Below are positions 18,153-27,692 of a stretch of DNA of 64,000 nucleotides, in pieces; positions within the stretch are counted from its first letter, which is position 1, and each line of letters opens with the position of its first letter. A program made the position numbers and the translations under genes. The notes beneath the pieces are model-generated. The model was not told the origin of the DNA. It worked only from the letters and a program-made list of their open reading frames with translations, and made no database searches. The DNA is from Herbaspirillum sp. AP02 (GTDB lineage Bacteria; Pseudomonadota; Gammaproteobacteria; Burkholderiales; Burkholderiaceae_D), in the NCBI RefSeq assembly GCF_015767275.1, contig NZ_JADWMY010000001.1:682001-746000 (forward strand). The letters are read 5' to 3'.

Positions 18153-18193
18153 AAGGCCTTGCATGTTGCCCATCAGACAACATGCAAGGCCTT
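18153..18193 (-). terminator. Strong hairpin after cheZ, probable terminator
   Basis: A perfect 16-bp stem (18153-18168 / 18178-18193, AAGGCCTTGCATGTTG and its complement) with a 9-base loop lies 20 bp beyond the cheZ stop. The minus-strand tail is only moderately T-rich (CGTCTTTGTT), so termination may be partial. Confidence 0.6.
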
Positions 18194-18213
18194 GGATTGA
18201 GAGGCACGCCGAA

Positions 18214-18864
18214 TCAGAAGCCCAGGCTCTCCAGCAGATCGTCGACCTGCCCCTGGTTGGCAATGACATCCTTGCCGACCGGGTCGATCTGGGGACCATT
18301 GAGCAGGCCGGTGTCTTCGCGCTTGGTTTCCGAGGGTGAGTAATCCACCAGCAACTGCACCAGTTGCGACTCCAGATCGTGTGCCAGCTTGGTGACACGC
18401 TTGATGACCTGGCCCGTCAGATCCTGGAAATCCTGCGCCATCATGATGTCCAGCAGTTGCTGCTTGGTGACGCTGCTGTCTTCGCCAGCCTGCGCGAGGA
18501 AGGCCGACGTGCGGGCCCCTAGCTCGCGGTACTGGGCTTCCGAGAAAGTGCCAGCAGCCGCTGCTGCCCACTGTGCCTGCAACTCGCCGGCTCCGTCGTG
18601 GATACGCTCCTGCAGCGGGCTGGCCAGTTCGGTGGCATTGAGCACCCGCTGGGCGGCCTGCTCGGTCATGCGGGCCACGTATTCCAGGCGGTCACGCGCA
18701 TCGGGCATGTCGCTGGCGGCCCGTTCCAGCAGCCGGTCGAAGCCCAGTCCGCGCAAGCTGTCATGCAGGTTGCGCGTCATGTGGCCGATACGGACCAATA
18801 CCTCTTCGCTGGCTGCAGCACCCTCGGCGGATGCGGTACGAGCGGGATTGAGGCCGCCTTCCAC
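18214..18864 (-). CDS. cheZ: Chemotaxis CheY-P phosphatase CheZ
   Basis: CheZ dephosphorylates CheY-P and ends the tumble signal. The long central helix contains LLDIMMAQDFQDLTGQVIKR, which includes the active-site QDFQDLTGQ motif. The C-terminal end DDLLESLGF is the CheY-binding peptide. I place the start at GTG 18864, directly after the cheY stop and 8 bases after GCAGG, giving 216 residues. A GTG at 18873 overlapping the cheY stop is equally possible. Genuine cheZ directly after cheY is typical of beta- and gammaproteobacteria. Confidence 0.93.
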   Translation of the reverse strand: MEGGLNPARTASAEGAAASEEVLVRIGHMTRNLHDSLRGLGFDRLLERAASDMPDARDRLEYVARMTEQAAQRVLNATELASPLQERIHDGAGELQAQWAAAAAGTFSEAQYRELGARTSAFLAQAGEDSSVTKQQLLDIMMAQDFQDLTGQVIKRVTKLAHDLESQLVQLLVDYSPSETKREDTGLLNGPQIDPVGKDVIANQGQVDDLLESLGF

Positions 18865-18865
18865 G

Positions 18866-19261
18866 TCAGCCACCTGCGGCCATCTTTTCGAAGATCTTGG
18901 CCAGCTTTTCATCCAGCGTCGCCGCGGTGAAAGGCTTGACCACGTAGCCGTTGGCACCAGCCTGGGCGGCCGCGACGATGTTTTCCTTCTTCGCTTCGGC
19001 AGTGACCATCAGCACCGGCAGCTTGGACAGGGCCGGGTCCTTGCGGATTTCCTGCAGCATGGTCAGGCCGTCCATGTTGGGCATGTTCCAGTCGGAGACG
19101 ACGAAGTCGAACTGGTCGCTGCGCAGCTTTTGCAGCGCCTGCACGCCGTCTTCAGCCTCGTCCACGTTGGTGTAGCCCAATTCCTTGAGCAGGTTGCGCA
19201 CGATGCGGCGCATGGTCGAGAAATCGTCGACGACTAAGAACTTGGTATTGGGACCCGACAT
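18866..19261 (-). CDS. cheY: Chemotaxis response regulator CheY
   Basis: CheY-P carries the signal from CheA to the FliM switch. The start at 19261 follows GGAGTC and gives 131 residues, a single receiver domain. The acidic pair Asp12/Asp13 lies in [10 protein letters not shown], the phosphorylated Asp57 in [12 protein letters not shown], Thr88 in MVTAEA and Lys110 in YVVKPF. No output domain follows. The downstream cheZ start lies within a few bases, implying coupled synthesis of kinase target and phosphatase. Confidence 0.97.
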   Translation of the reverse strand: MSGPNTKFLVVDDFSTMRRIVRNLLKELGYTNVDEAEDGVQALQKLRSDQFDFVVSDWNMPNMDGLTMLQEIRKDPALSKLPVLMVTAEAKKENIVAAAQAGANGYVVKPFTAATLDEKLAKIFEKMAAGG

Positions 19262-19438
19262 GCTAAGACTCCATCTGAACAATTGAATTCTTGGATAACG
19301 GCAAGTGCCTTCGCTGACTTGAGCCGATACCTTCTTATATTCCCAGCATGAGATGAAACTTCATGCTGCCTCTCATATGCAACGCATTGTAGTGCAGCAA
19401 GTACAAATTTGGCAGAACAATAAGCGCTTGGTGCCGCT

Positions 19439-20515
19439 TCACACCCGCAGGGCACGGCTTCCGTGTTCTGCCAGCCACGCCAGCACCCGGCCCGGCATGG
19501 TCTGCAGTGAAAGAACCTCATGCGCCGCACCAATGGCGATGGCTTCGCGAGGCATGCCGAAGACCACGCAGGAGGCCTCATCCTGGGCGAAGTTGTAGGC
19601 GCCGGCATTGCGCATTTCCAGCATGCCCTGGGCGCCGTCCTTGCCCATCCCGGTCAGGATCACGCCCACTGCGTTCTTGCCGGCACAGGTTGCGGCGGAC
19701 TGGAACAGCACATCCACGGAGGGGCGATGGCGGTTCACTGGCGGCCCCTGGTCGAGCTGGGTCATATAGTTGGCGCCGCTGCGCACCAGCTTCAGGTGGG
19801 AATGGCCGGGCGCGATGTAGGCGTGGCCCGGAAGGACGCGTTCGTTGCCGGCCGATTCCACCACCGAAATCTTGCACAGATTGTTCAGGCGCTGGGCGAA
19901 GGAACGTGTAAAACCTTCCGGCATGTGCTGGGTGATCAGGATGCCAGGGCAGTCCGAAGGCATGCGGATCAGGAACTCCTTGATCGCCTCGGTGCCTCCG
20001 GTGGAGGCACCGATGATGATGAGCTTTTCGCTACTGGTGAGCGGGTTGCGGATCTGCGGCAAGACTTCTCCGGGCGTAGCGGCCTGCTCGGCTGCACGCG
20101 ACGGGCGGGCGCGCACGCGCGCCTTGGCAGCGGCGCGGATCTTGTCGGCGATCATGTCGGCATACTCCTGCATGCCGCTCTGGATGGAGATCTTGGGCTT
20201 GGTCACGAAATCGATGGCACCCAGCTCCAGTGCCCGCAGGGTGATTTCGGAACCCCGTTCAGTCAGCGAAGACACCATCACCACCGGCATGGGGCGCAGA
20301 CGCATCAGCTTTTCCAGGAAATCCAGGCCGTCCATGCGCGGCATTTCCACATCCAGCGTCAGCACGTCCGGATTGGTCTGCTTGATCAGCTCACGCGCAA
20401 TGATCGGGTCGGGCGCCACGCCCACCACTTCCATGTCGGGCTGGCTGCCGATGATTTCGCGCATGACACTGCGGATCAGTGCGGAGTCGTCGACGATAAG
20501 AACTTTTATTTTCAT
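19439..20515 (-). CDS. cheB: Chemotaxis glutamate methylesterase/deamidase CheB
   Basis: CheB removes methyl groups from chemoreceptors during adaptation. The ATG at 20515 gives 358 residues (a GTG three bases earlier is also in frame). The receiver domain (about 1-125) has phospho-Asp55 in [12 protein letters not shown]. The methylesterase domain (about 165-350) shows the catalytic triad regions [12 protein letters not shown] (Ser), [10 protein letters not shown] (His) and [10 protein letters not shown] (Asp). It lies between cheD and cheY. The 177-bp gap to cheY holds no gene. Confidence 0.97.
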   Translation of the reverse strand: MKIKVLIVDDSALIRSVMREIIGSQPDMEVVGVAPDPIIARELIKQTNPDVLTLDVEMPRMDGLDFLEKLMRLRPMPVVMVSSLTERGSEITLRALELGAIDFVTKPKISIQSGMQEYADMIADKIRAAAKARVRARPSRAAEQAATPGEVLPQIRNPLTSSEKLIIIGASTGGTEAIKEFLIRMPSDCPGILITQHMPEGFTRSFAQRLNNLCKISVVESAGNERVLPGHAYIAPGHSHLKLVRSGANYMTQLDQGPPVNRHRPSVDVLFQSAATCAGKNAVGVILTGMGKDGAQGMLEMRNAGAYNFAQDEASCVVFGMPREAIAIGAAHEVLSLQTMPGRVLAWLAEHGSRALRV

Positions 20516-20564
20516 CACTCAATCACTCAAATTTCAGTATTGCCCTGCGGCTTCATCATCTTCA

Positions 20565-21170
20565 TCAGAACAGATCCACCTCGCCACCCACCGGCTTGGT
20601 GACCAGCTTGCTGGCGTAGGCTTTTTCGCGATCCACCAGGGTGTTGTTGTGCATCTGCTTCAGCTTTTTCACCAGCACCTTGCCGGTGCGGGGGAAGAAA
20701 TACACCTTGCGGGGATAGATATCGTTCAGGTCCTCTGCCACCACGCGGATGTTTTCCGCCTTCAGGTAGCGCCGCACGAATTCGGCATTGCGCTCGCCCA
20801 CATTGATGGCCGAAAAGCCGCGCAGCACATTGCCGCCGCCGAACACCTTGGCCTCCAGATTCTCACGCCGGGCACCGGACTTGAGCACTTCGTTGATCAG
20901 CACTTCCATGGCGTACGTACCATAGCGGGCCGAAGCCGAGATCGGACTGCCATCGTCGCCACCACCGTCGGGCAACATGAAATGGTTCATCCCGCCGATG
21001 CCAGAGACGCGGTCGCGGATACAGGCCGAGACACAGGAACCCAGCACGGTGACGATCATCATGTCCTTGCTGGTGAAGTAGTACTCACCCGGGAGGATCT
21101 TGGCAGCGTCGCAATCGAAGGTGCGGTCGTAGTAGAGATTGGTGGCAATCTGCTCGGAAGCCTGGCTCAT
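20565..21170 (-). CDS. cheD: Chemoreceptor glutamine deamidase CheD
   Basis: CheD deamidates specific glutamines of chemoreceptors and so tunes their output. The 201-residue protein contains the catalytic cysteine in [10 protein letters not shown] and the histidine in GGMNHFMLP, the two signature sites of CheD, plus [20 protein letters not shown]. The ATG at 21170 overlaps the cheR stop as ATGA, so the two genes are translationally coupled. Gene order cheR-cheD-cheB is standard for betaproteobacteria. Confidence 0.96.
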   Translation of the reverse strand: MSQASEQIATNLYYDRTFDCDAAKILPGEYYFTSKDMMIVTVLGSCVSACIRDRVSGIGGMNHFMLPDGGGDDGSPISASARYGTYAMEVLINEVLKSGARRENLEAKVFGGGNVLRGFSAINVGERNAEFVRRYLKAENIRVVAEDLNDIYPRKVYFFPRTGKVLVKKLKQMHNNTLVDREKAYASKLVTKPVGGEVDLF

Positions 21171-22039
21171 GGCTTGGTCCTTGTGCCACGCTGCGTCGCG
21201 TTGAGTTCATAGACCGTCTTGCCTTTGAGCTTGAGCGCATCGGAGACATACAGGAAGTTCTCCGAATGGCCGGCGAACAGCAAGGCATGAGGCTTCATCA
21301 ATGGAACGAATCGGGAGAGGATCTTGCTCTGCGTAGGTTTATCGAAATAGATCATCACGTTGCGGCAGAAGATCACATCGAACTGACCGCTGATGGGCCA
21401 GCCGTCGCCCAGCAGGTTCAGTTGCTTGAACGTGATCAGCTTGCGCAGCTCCGGGCGCACGCGCACGTAGCCCTCATGGTTACCCTTGCCACGCAGGAAG
21501 AACTTCTTGACCCGCTCGGGCGACATCTTCTCGATGCGCTCCATGGGATAGACCCCATTGGCGCCGGTGGCCAGCACGTTGGTATCGATGTCGGTGGCCA
21601 CGATCTGCACCGGCGGCGTCATCGAGCCATAGGCCTCGCAGGCGGTCATGGCGATGGTATAGGGCTCTTCCCCAGTGGAAGCCGCCGAGCACCAGATGGT
21701 GGCCGGTTCCTTCAGGGTCTTGAGAAAGTCCGCCAGGATGGGGAAATGGTGTGCCTCGCGGAAGAACGAGGTCAGGTTGGTGGTCAGGGCGTTGGTGAAG
21801 GCTTCCCACTCGTCCGAGTCGTGGGTGCGCTCGAGCAGGTCGAGATACTGCTGAAAGGAAGTGATGCCGGTCGCGCGAAGGCGTCGCGCCAGGCGGCTGT
21901 AAACCATTTCCTGCTTGCTGTCGGCCAGGGCGATGCCCGCCCGCTGGTAGATCAGGCCACGCACGCGCTCGAAATCACGGCTGTTGAAATCGAACTCCTT
22001 GCCGGATGATTCGCCCTTGCTTGGCACCGTAGGCTTCAC
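21167..22039 (-). CDS. cheR: Chemoreceptor methyltransferase CheR
   Basis: CheR methylates receptor glutamates using S-adenosylmethionine. I choose GTG 22039, seven bases after GGAAGGA, giving 290 residues. An earlier GTG at 22081 has no ribosome site. The helical N-terminal domain ([20 protein letters not shown]) is followed by the methyltransferase fold with [16 protein letters not shown] (SAM-binding, near residue 115), [10 protein letters not shown] and [16 protein letters not shown]. It opens the cheR-D-B-Y-Z run. Confidence 0.96.
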   Translation of the reverse strand: MKPTVPSKGESSGKEFDFNSRDFERVRGLIYQRAGIALADSKQEMVYSRLARRLRATGITSFQQYLDLLERTHDSDEWEAFTNALTTNLTSFFREAHHFPILADFLKTLKEPATIWCSAASTGEEPYTIAMTACEAYGSMTPPVQIVATDIDTNVLATGANGVYPMERIEKMSPERVKKFFLRGKGNHEGYVRVRPELRKLITFKQLNLLGDGWPISGQFDVIFCRNVMIYFDKPTQSKILSRFVPLMKPHALLFAGHSENFLYVSDALKLKGKTVYELNATQRGTRTKP

Positions 22040-22234
22040 TGTCTTTCCTTCCCTGGCGCAGCCCGCTCGCAGGCCGGCCACTTGCTATCTATCGCCCGTC
22101 CCGTGCGGGCGAGCGTCCCCTCGTCGAATAATCTATCAGGCGCCGGACGGGGTCAAGCGAATCAGCCTCGGAAATGAAACGGTTTTACCCCCCTATTGCG
22201 GCAAGTCAATCCGATGCCGGCGTGCATAGCCTTC

Positions 22235-23938
22235 TCAAACCTTGGAAATCCTCACCGGCCTTGCCCCGCGCGGGGTGGCCGGGGCCCGCACCGAGCCCGA
22301 CGAGGCCAAGGTGGCGGTCGTGGTCGCCGGCACTACAGCAGGCGCCGCATGACTGGACCGGTAGCCCACCCGGAAGCCGCCCCAGTGCTTGCCATTGACG
22401 TAGATCGGCACCGACAGGTCGTGCATCACCTCGCCGGTATCACGCTTGTAGGTCTGCAGCAGGAAAGCCTTGGTATTGGCACCGCAACGCTTGCCGGTGC
22501 GGTCACTGAAGATGCGCTTGGTGCGGTTGTTGACCAGGTCGACATCATAGTCGCCGGTCAGTGGCTGGGAAAACTTCTTGTTGTGGGTGGGGAAGTAGCC
22601 ATTGTTGTCCACCGCCCCGGCATAGGCCAGTTGCGGCATACGCTCCAGCAGCGCCTCCTGCAAGGCCGGCAGCACGCGGTCGGTAAAGCCGTCGAACTGG
22701 CTGGAGTGCTTTTGCGGCGAGGTATTGGGAATAGGCTTGTAGCTGCGATCGAACAGCGCCGCCTCGGAAATCTGGCCGGCCCGGATCGCCTTCTCGAACA
22801 AGCTCCCGATCGCCTGCGCGGATTCGGCAGCGGCCACGCGGATCTCATCATGCCCACTGCGTGCGCCGCCATCGACGATGGCCTCGAAGACCGCCTCAGC
22901 CCGCTCCGACAGCAGCATCGCAGACGCCGCCACGCGGGGCAGCTCGCCATCGGTCTGCAGCATGCCGTTGCGGATGTCGGTGATGGCCTCGGCGATTTCC
23001 TGGGTCGTCTGGACATGTTCGCGCGAAGCTACGGCAATTTCCTCGATCTGCTCCTGCGACTGGCTGGAAGAACGCTCGATGCTGTTGAGCAGCGTATGCA
23101 CCTTTTCCACGTTCTGCGCCGCCTCCAGCACCCGGCTGCTCAGCGAATTCATGCCCGAGGCTGCCCGCTCGGCTTCCTCGGTAATGGCACGCACCATCAC
23201 GCCGATATCGTCGGTGGCCTCCTTGGTACGCTGGGCCAGTTGCCGGACTTCCCCGGCCACCACTGCAAATCCGCGTCCCTGCTCACCGGCACGTGCTGCC
23301 TCGATGGCGGCATTCAATGCCAGCAGATTGGTGCGGGCCGCAATTTCGCTGATGACCTCGGTGATGCCGTGGATGCGACGCGACTTTTCCTGCAGCTGCG
23401 CCATCATCGACGACGCGGACAGGGCATCGGACCGGGCCTGCCCGATCTGCTGCAGGCCGCGATCGACTTCAGCCCTGCCGCTGACGCTCTCGGTACGCAC
23501 TTCGGCCGCGATGGCCGAGGCACGCTCGGCATTGGCGGCGATCTGCTCGGTGGTAGCAGCGTTCTGTTCGGCACTGGCGGCAATGCGATCGGCCGCCCCT
23601 ACGTCCTTGCTGATCTTGTTCTTGATGGTATCGACGAAGAACGATGTTTCAGCAGCACCGATCATGATGTGATCGATTTCGCCACTGATCTTGTCGACCA
23701 GCGCATCGCCACGCGACTGACCGCGTCCACGCACCAGCGCAAACCCGACCATGCCCAGCAGCACTGCCACGCAGCTGACCAGGGGTGCCGCGAGCCAGCG
23801 CCCTGCCCCCACCGCCTCCAGCGCCAGCGCCACACCGCCACCGAGCACCAGCCCGGCCAACCAGGGCGCGGCCCCCTGCCACGCTTGCGCCGCCACGCCG
23901 GGCGCTCCAGCAGCACCAGCACTTCTGTTCTTCGCCAT
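22235..23938 (-). CDS. Methyl-accepting chemotaxis protein with C-terminal Cache/PAS-like region
   Basis: This 567-residue chemoreceptor has two closely spaced membrane segments (about 24-42 and 48-68) with almost no periplasmic loop and no obvious HAMP domain. The signalling domain (about 100-360) has the invariant hairpin [20 protein letters not shown], then [20 protein letters not shown]. After it, residues about 375-530 form a globular region with [20 protein letters not shown] and [17 protein letters not shown], which reads like a Cache/PAS-type ligand domain. Usually such a domain precedes the signalling region. Ligand unknown. Adjacent to cheR, so probably a main receptor for this pathway. 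GGAGAC precedes the ATG. Confidence 0.9.
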   Translation of the reverse strand: MAKNRSAGAAGAPGVAAQAWQGAAPWLAGLVLGGGVALALEAVGAGRWLAAPLVSCVAVLLGMVGFALVRGRGQSRGDALVDKISGEIDHIMIGAAETSFFVDTIKNKISKDVGAADRIAASAEQNAATTEQIAANAERASAIAAEVRTESVSGRAEVDRGLQQIGQARSDALSASSMMAQLQEKSRRIHGITEVISEIAARTNLLALNAAIEAARAGEQGRGFAVVAGEVRQLAQRTKEATDDIGVMVRAITEEAERAASGMNSLSSRVLEAAQNVEKVHTLLNSIERSSSQSQEQIEEIAVASREHVQTTQEIAEAITDIRNGMLQTDGELPRVAASAMLLSERAEAVFEAIVDGGARSGHDEIRVAAAESAQAIGSLFEKAIRAGQISEAALFDRSYKPIPNTSPQKHSSQFDGFTDRVLPALQEALLERMPQLAYAGAVDNNGYFPTHNKKFSQPLTGDYDVDLVNNRTKRIFSDRTGKRCGANTKAFLLQTYKRDTGEVMHDLSVPIYVNGKHWGGFRVGYRSSHAAPAVVPATTTATLASSGSVRAPATPRGARPVRISKV

Positions 23939-24160
23939 CGATGTCTCCTTGCGGGTAGCCCGCTTCTTTTATTCCTGCCTGGGGCAGTTATGGCTGCGGA
24001 CGAAACATGACGCAACACGCCGCATTGTCCCGAGGCTATAGCGCACAGCTTACGTATAACTGAATAAAACTGCACATGGGCAAGTATTTTCCACGACATG
24101 AGAATTGCTGCAGCCTCGGATTGCATGCAAATCCCTGCACAACGCCGCTACATGTCGGCC

Positions 24161-24192
24161 TATAATGGCGGCTTTATAGGATAGGGGGGTAT
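24161..24192 (+). promoter_or_regulatory. Promoter -10 and G-tract operator of the dmeRF operon
   Basis: TATAAT (24161-24166) is a perfect -10 box. Just downstream ATA-GGGGGG-TAT (24181-24192), embedded in a wider TATAGG...GGTATA frame, has the G-tract flanked by A/T ends that RcnR-type repressors recognise. The G-tract ends eight bases before the repressor ATG, so bound repressor would block both transcription start and the ribosome site. Confidence 0.65.
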
Positions 24193-24197
24193 GGTAT

Positions 24198-24473
24198 ATG
24201 GCGCACCTGACGCAAGACAAGGATGCCCTGCTCAACCGCGTGCGACGCATCGGCGGCCAGGTCCAGGCCCTGGAACGCGCACTGGAAGGCGATGCCGAGT
24301 GCGGCCGCACCCTGCATCTGGCCGCTGCCATCCGCGGGGCGGTGCACGGGCTGATGGATGAGTTGATCGAAGCCCACGCGCGTGAACATGTGGCCCGCCC
24401 CGGGCTGACCGACGAAGAACGTAAGCAGGGACTGGAAGAAGTCCTGGAAGCCATCCGCCGCTACGCCAAATAA
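24198..24473 (+). CDS. dmeR: Nickel/cobalt-sensing repressor, RcnR/DmeR type (CsoR/RcnR/FrmR family)
   Basis: Small (91-residue) all-helical repressors of this family sit on a G-tract operator and release it when metal binds. His3, Cys35, His60 and His64 are all present (MAH, GDAECG, EAHAREH), which is exactly the Ni/Co ligand set of RcnR and not the Cys-His-Cys set of copper-sensing CsoR. It lies 9 bp upstream of a cation diffusion facilitator, the DmeR-DmeF arrangement known from rhizobia. It is inferred to repress its own operon through the G6 site overlapping its ribosome site. Nickel versus cobalt preference cannot be read from sequence. Confidence 0.87.
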   Translation: MAHLTQDKDALLNRVRRIGGQVQALERALEGDAECGRTLHLAAAIRGAVHGLMDELIEAHAREHVARPGLTDEERKQGLEEVLEAIRRYAK

Positions 24474-24482
24474 GGAAACAAC

Positions 24483-25457
24483 ATGCCAAGCACCTCACCC
24501 TTGCGCCATGACCACGTCTATCTTGGCGCCAACCACGACCGCAATACCCGCCGCACCCTGTGGGTGGTCGCCCTCACCGCCGTGATGATGGTGGCCGAAA
24601 TCGCTGCAGGCTACCTGACCGGATCGATGGCACTGCTGGCCGACGGCTTTCACATGGCGACCCACACTGGCGCGCTGGCCATTGCCGCCGGCGCCTATGT
24701 ATTCGCCCGCCGCCATGCCCATGATGGACGCTTCAGCTTCGGCACCGGCAAGGTCGGCGACCTGGCCGGCTTCGCCTCCGCGCTGGTACTGGCGGTGATT
24801 GCCATCGGCATCGGCGGCGAATCCCTGTGGCGCCTGGCCAGCCCGAGCGTGATCGATTTTGGACAGGCCATCCCGATTGCGGTGGTCGGCCTGATCGTGA
24901 ACATCGCCAGCGCCTGGTTGCTGATGGAGGGACATCACGGACATTATGGTCATCACGGGCGAGATCATGACCATGGACATGCCCATGAACACCACGACCA
25001 CCCGCATCATGAAGATCACGGACATGGCCACCACCACGATGGGCATGACAACAACCTGCGCTCGGCCTACCTGCACGTGGTGGCCGACGCCCTGACCTCG
25101 GTGCTGGCCATTGCCGCCCTGCTGGCCGGCCTCTATCTTGGGTGGAACTGGCTGGACCCCTTGATGGGCCTGGTTGGCGCAGTGGTGATTGCACGCTGGT
25201 CGTATACGCTGATGCGCTCCAGCGCGGCGGTGCTGCTGGACGTGACCGACGCCCAGGTCGCTGCCCGTATCGAACAGGTATTGAAAGAACAGGATGTGCA
25301 GATCGACGACCTGCATGTCTGGCGGATCGGCCCGACTGCGCGGGCGGCAATTGTGAGCGTATCGACTGCGATGGTGGCCTCGGAAGCGCAGTTGCGCCAG
25401 AAACTGGCGGAAGTGAATGAGCTGCGGCACCTGACGCTGGAACTACGACAGCGCTGA
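24483..25457 (+). CDS. dmeF: Cation diffusion facilitator exporter, DmeF-like (Co/Ni)
   Basis: A 324-residue inner-membrane metal/proton antiporter of the CDF family with six predicted membrane helices. The transport site residues appear in helix 2 (LLADGFHMATHTG, Asp54/His57) and helix 5 (HVVADALTS). Between helices 4 and 5 is a very His-rich loop (residues about 150-188, with HHGHYGHHGRDHDHGHAH), typical of DmeF/CzcD-type exporters. The C-terminal cytoplasmic domain ends with IDDLHVWRIGPTARAAIVSV. Cotranscribed with the RcnR-type repressor, which argues for cobalt/nickel rather than zinc as substrate. Confidence 0.9.
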   Translation: MPSTSPLRHDHVYLGANHDRNTRRTLWVVALTAVMMVAEIAAGYLTGSMALLADGFHMATHTGALAIAAGAYVFARRHAHDGRFSFGTGKVGDLAGFASALVLAVIAIGIGGESLWRLASPSVIDFGQAIPIAVVGLIVNIASAWLLMEGHHGHYGHHGRDHDHGHAHEHHDHPHHEDHGHGHHHDGHDNNLRSAYLHVVADALTSVLAIAALLAGLYLGWNWLDPLMGLVGAVVIARWSYTLMRSSAAVLLDVTDAQVAARIEQVLKEQDVQIDDLHVWRIGPTARAAIVSVSTAMVASEAQLRQKLAEVNELRHLTLELRQR

Positions 25458-25492
25458 TGCTGACCGGCCCACTGGCGCCGGACGCATGCAGA

Positions 25493-25518
25493 AAAACAGC
25501 GGCAAATGCCGCTGTTTT
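25493..25518. terminator. Bidirectional terminator between dmeF and a lipoprotein gene
   Basis: A perfect 12-bp stem AAAACAGCGGCA / TGCCGCTGTTTT (25493-25504, 25507-25518) with A/T runs at both ends can terminate the rightward dmeRF operon and the leftward lipoprotein gene. Confidence 0.85.
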
Positions 25519-25545
25519 CACGTCAGGTGCCTCTTGTTGTACCCA

Positions 25546-25788
25546 TCAGCGCCAACCACGATGCCAGCCGTAGTGCGGATGGTGCCAGCCCCAGCCGTAG
25601 TAGGAATGATATTCCCAGACCCAACCCGGACCGGGCGAAGCGTAGGTCGGCTGCACATAGACCACACCCGGAGGCGCGACGTAGGTCGGCTGTGCCACGT
25701 AGGCAGGCCGCACGGTGGGTGGTGCGACCACGCAGCCGCTCAGGGCCGTGACCAAGGCCACGGCCGGAATCAATAGTAGGGATTTCAT
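25546..25788 (-). CDS. Small Tyr/Pro/Trp-rich lipoprotein of unknown function
   Basis: The ATG at 25788 follows AGGAGCGC and encodes 80 residues. A clear lipoprotein signal MKSLLLIPAVALVTALSGC (lipobox Cys19) precedes a mature part made almost entirely of Pro, Tyr, Val, Gly, His and Trp: VAQPTYVAPPGVVYVQPTY, then WGWHHPHYGWHRGWR. Such short lipoproteins are common in Burkholderiales and have no assigned role. The gene at 28748 encodes a second one of similar style. It converges on dmeF through a shared terminator. Confidence 0.75.
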   Translation of the reverse strand: MKSLLLIPAVALVTALSGCVVAPPTVRPAYVAQPTYVAPPGVVYVQPTYASPGPGWVWEYHSYYGWGWHHPHYGWHRGWR

Positions 25789-26008
25789 GCTTGCGCTCCT
25801 GATCTTGTTTGGCGGAATGTGCCGGCTAGGGTTGGCCGGCTGCCACTTATAAGTGGTGATCAGATAACGGATGGGGTTGAGTGCGAGCGGACGCGGAATT
25901 GTGTGTTTGTGTAACGACACCCCAGCGCCCCCCCCCAAAAAAAGCCGGCTACCTCATGTAGTGAATCGCGGAAAAAGTAAACAAAGCCGAACTGGGCAAG
26001 GGCGACAC

Positions 26009-27106
26009 CTAGGCCATTGATGAGCTTCTCTGCGCCGACCCTGAGGAAATTTTTCGCCCCATGAAACTTGCCAGTGGGCGCTCCACATAACGGTTGATCA
26101 GATAGGCCAGCACGATCATGGCCGCTGAAACCAGCGCCAACAGCAGCCATTTATCCAGTTTGTTGCCGATCAGATTATAGAGGACTAGTCCCACATTCAG
26201 ATGAATCAGATAGATCGGGTAGGAAAGACTGCCTAGCCGGCGGGAGATACCAGCGTAGGTGGTCGACGTCGACCGCCGGGTGATGACCACCACGAACAGC
26301 AGATAAAACGCGAAGCAGATGACAGCGACCATTTCACCATGATAGGCAAGTCCTGTGTAATGAGCCGCACGACGCACCAGGTCCAGTAACTCATAGTGAA
26401 TGCCCACGGGAATCGTCAGCAACAACAACAGCAATCGAAACCACGTGAATCCCCGTTTGGAAATCCGATAGAAAAGACAACCGGCGATGAAGAAGCTCGC
26501 GAAATTGGTGATGAAATGCTTCTCCAATACATCGACTTTCAAGAATATCTGTGCGATCGAAAGCAAGAGCCAAGCCGCCAGAATCAACTCGATCCTCTTC
26601 ATCTGCCCCATCAACAAGATGAAGAGAATCAGCAGATAGAATTTCAACTCGACCAGCAATGTCCAGTAGACGCCATCAACGAAACCAATCCCAAAGAAAC
26701 CGTTGAGCATGGTCATGTTCAACACATAGCGCGGAAGCGTGAGATGAAAGATATGGTTGATGAAGAGATAGGTCAGAACGAAGCTGAGCGTGCAGCAGAA
26801 CCAGTAAGCGGGATACAAGCGCAGCACGCGCGAACGCAGGAAAGCCCGCGGCGTGGCGTTTTCTGCACTCATCAGGATCACGAAGCCGGAGATCATGAAG
26901 AACAGGTTCACTGCCAGGTAGTTGTACTTAACGAAATCAGCGACGTGGCCATAGAAAACGGGGGAATAATCGTCTCCCGGCGCAAAGCCACGTACCAGAT
27001 AGTGCAGCAGCATGACACCGACCGCCGCACAAAACCGAAGGACGTCTACATCGTGATAGCGCCGATGAGCTTGTGGGGCTTGCTCTGCTTGAATTGAGTT
27101 CGTCAT
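26009..27106 (-). CDS. Acyltransferase family 3 membrane protein
   Basis: A 365-residue integral membrane protein of the acyltransferase-3 (OafA/NodX-like) family, which typically O-acylates cell-surface glycans. Diagnostic N-terminal motif [20 protein letters not shown] with a following HYLVRG, then about ten membrane segments including [20 protein letters not shown] and [20 protein letters not shown]. The ATG at 27106 is chosen because upstream in-frame starts add residues without similarity. Local G+C is clearly lower than in flanking genes and a tRNA lies nearby, so horizontal origin is possible. The acyl acceptor cannot be inferred. Confidence 0.85.
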   Translation of the reverse strand: MTNSIQAEQAPQAHRRYHDVDVLRFCAAVGVMLLHYLVRGFAPGDDYSPVFYGHVADFVKYNYLAVNLFFMISGFVILMSAENATPRAFLRSRVLRLYPAYWFCCTLSFVLTYLFINHIFHLTLPRYVLNMTMLNGFFGIGFVDGVYWTLLVELKFYLLILFILLMGQMKRIELILAAWLLLSIAQIFLKVDVLEKHFITNFASFFIAGCLFYRISKRGFTWFRLLLLLLTIPVGIHYELLDLVRRAAHYTGLAYHGEMVAVICFAFYLLFVVVITRRSTSTTYAGISRRLGSLSYPIYLIHLNVGLVLYNLIGNKLDKWLLLALVSAAMIVLAYLINRYVERPLASFMGRKISSGSAQRSSSMA

Positions 27107-27385
27107 CGCATATTCGCTCTGCAAATTGGATAGAGACCTTGGGTGACGCGAACTGGTTGCAACCTCACATTCGAAGATATCGACCAGGGTCAGGACTTGC
27201 GCGTATCGCACCGGAATCTAAATATTGGCGATTGAGCAACAAGAGGAGATTACTCGAAATTGGCTTTTGGTGTGCGCCGCAGCATCACAAAATTCGTACA
27301 GCGCCGCCGAACCGGTGTGGAATCGCGCTACTTACCCTTACAAGGCGGGACCGGGAACTCCGAAGAAGCACTCGAAAATGCGCTC

Positions 27386-27437
27386 CAAAAAACAAAACAG
27401 CACTGGAATCTGGCTTGCGCCCGATCACAGTGCTGTT
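27386..27437 (-). terminator. Terminator of tRNA-Pro
   Basis: A 10-bp stem AACAGCACTG / CAGTGCTGTT (27396-27405, 27428-27437) with a 22-base loop is followed on the minus strand by TTTTGTTTTTT. It lies 34 bp beyond the 3' end of the tRNA. Confidence 0.65.
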
Positions 27438-27471
27438 CACATACACAACTTGCGTTGTGCTTCTAATTAAT

Positions 27472-27548
27472 TGGTCGGGACGGAGTGATTCGAACACTCG
27501 ACCCCTTGCACCCCATGCAAGTACGCTACCAGGCTGCGCTACGCCCCG
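27472..27548 (-). tRNA. tRNA-Pro (anticodon GGG)
   Basis: A 77-base cloverleaf on the minus strand, from 5' CGGGGCG to a genomically encoded CCA. The anticodon arm is CTTGC-ATGGGGT-GCAAG, giving anticodon GGG (reads CCC/CCU). The T arm contains TTCGAATC and the acceptor stem has seven pairs including one G-T. The flanking 27107-27471 stretch shows no supportable gene. Confidence 0.97.
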
Positions 27549-27692
27549 ACTGAAGACAAAGATTATAGCGATGAAATACTATTAATTCAACTGTTTCTCA
27601 AAAACATTTTTAATTATTTCGGGCCGGCATCATCAGACCATCCTCGCAAGTCCTGCAGGCGAGCCGTTCATCGACAGGCTTAGCCCGATCGA

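Noticed and set aside
19295..19322. Possible sigma-28 promoter before cheY (GCCGTTAT with TCAAGTCA upstream, minus strand)
   Set aside because: The -10 is good, but the -35 matches only five of eight positions and the spacer is 12 rather than 11 bases. Not strong enough to list as a promoter.
25928..25943. Homopolymer tract of nine C followed by seven A, a possible phase-variation site
   Set aside because: It lies outside both neighbouring genes, beyond the acyltransferase stop and 140 bp upstream of the lipoprotein start, so slippage would not change a reading frame. It could also be a sequencing-sensitive spot.
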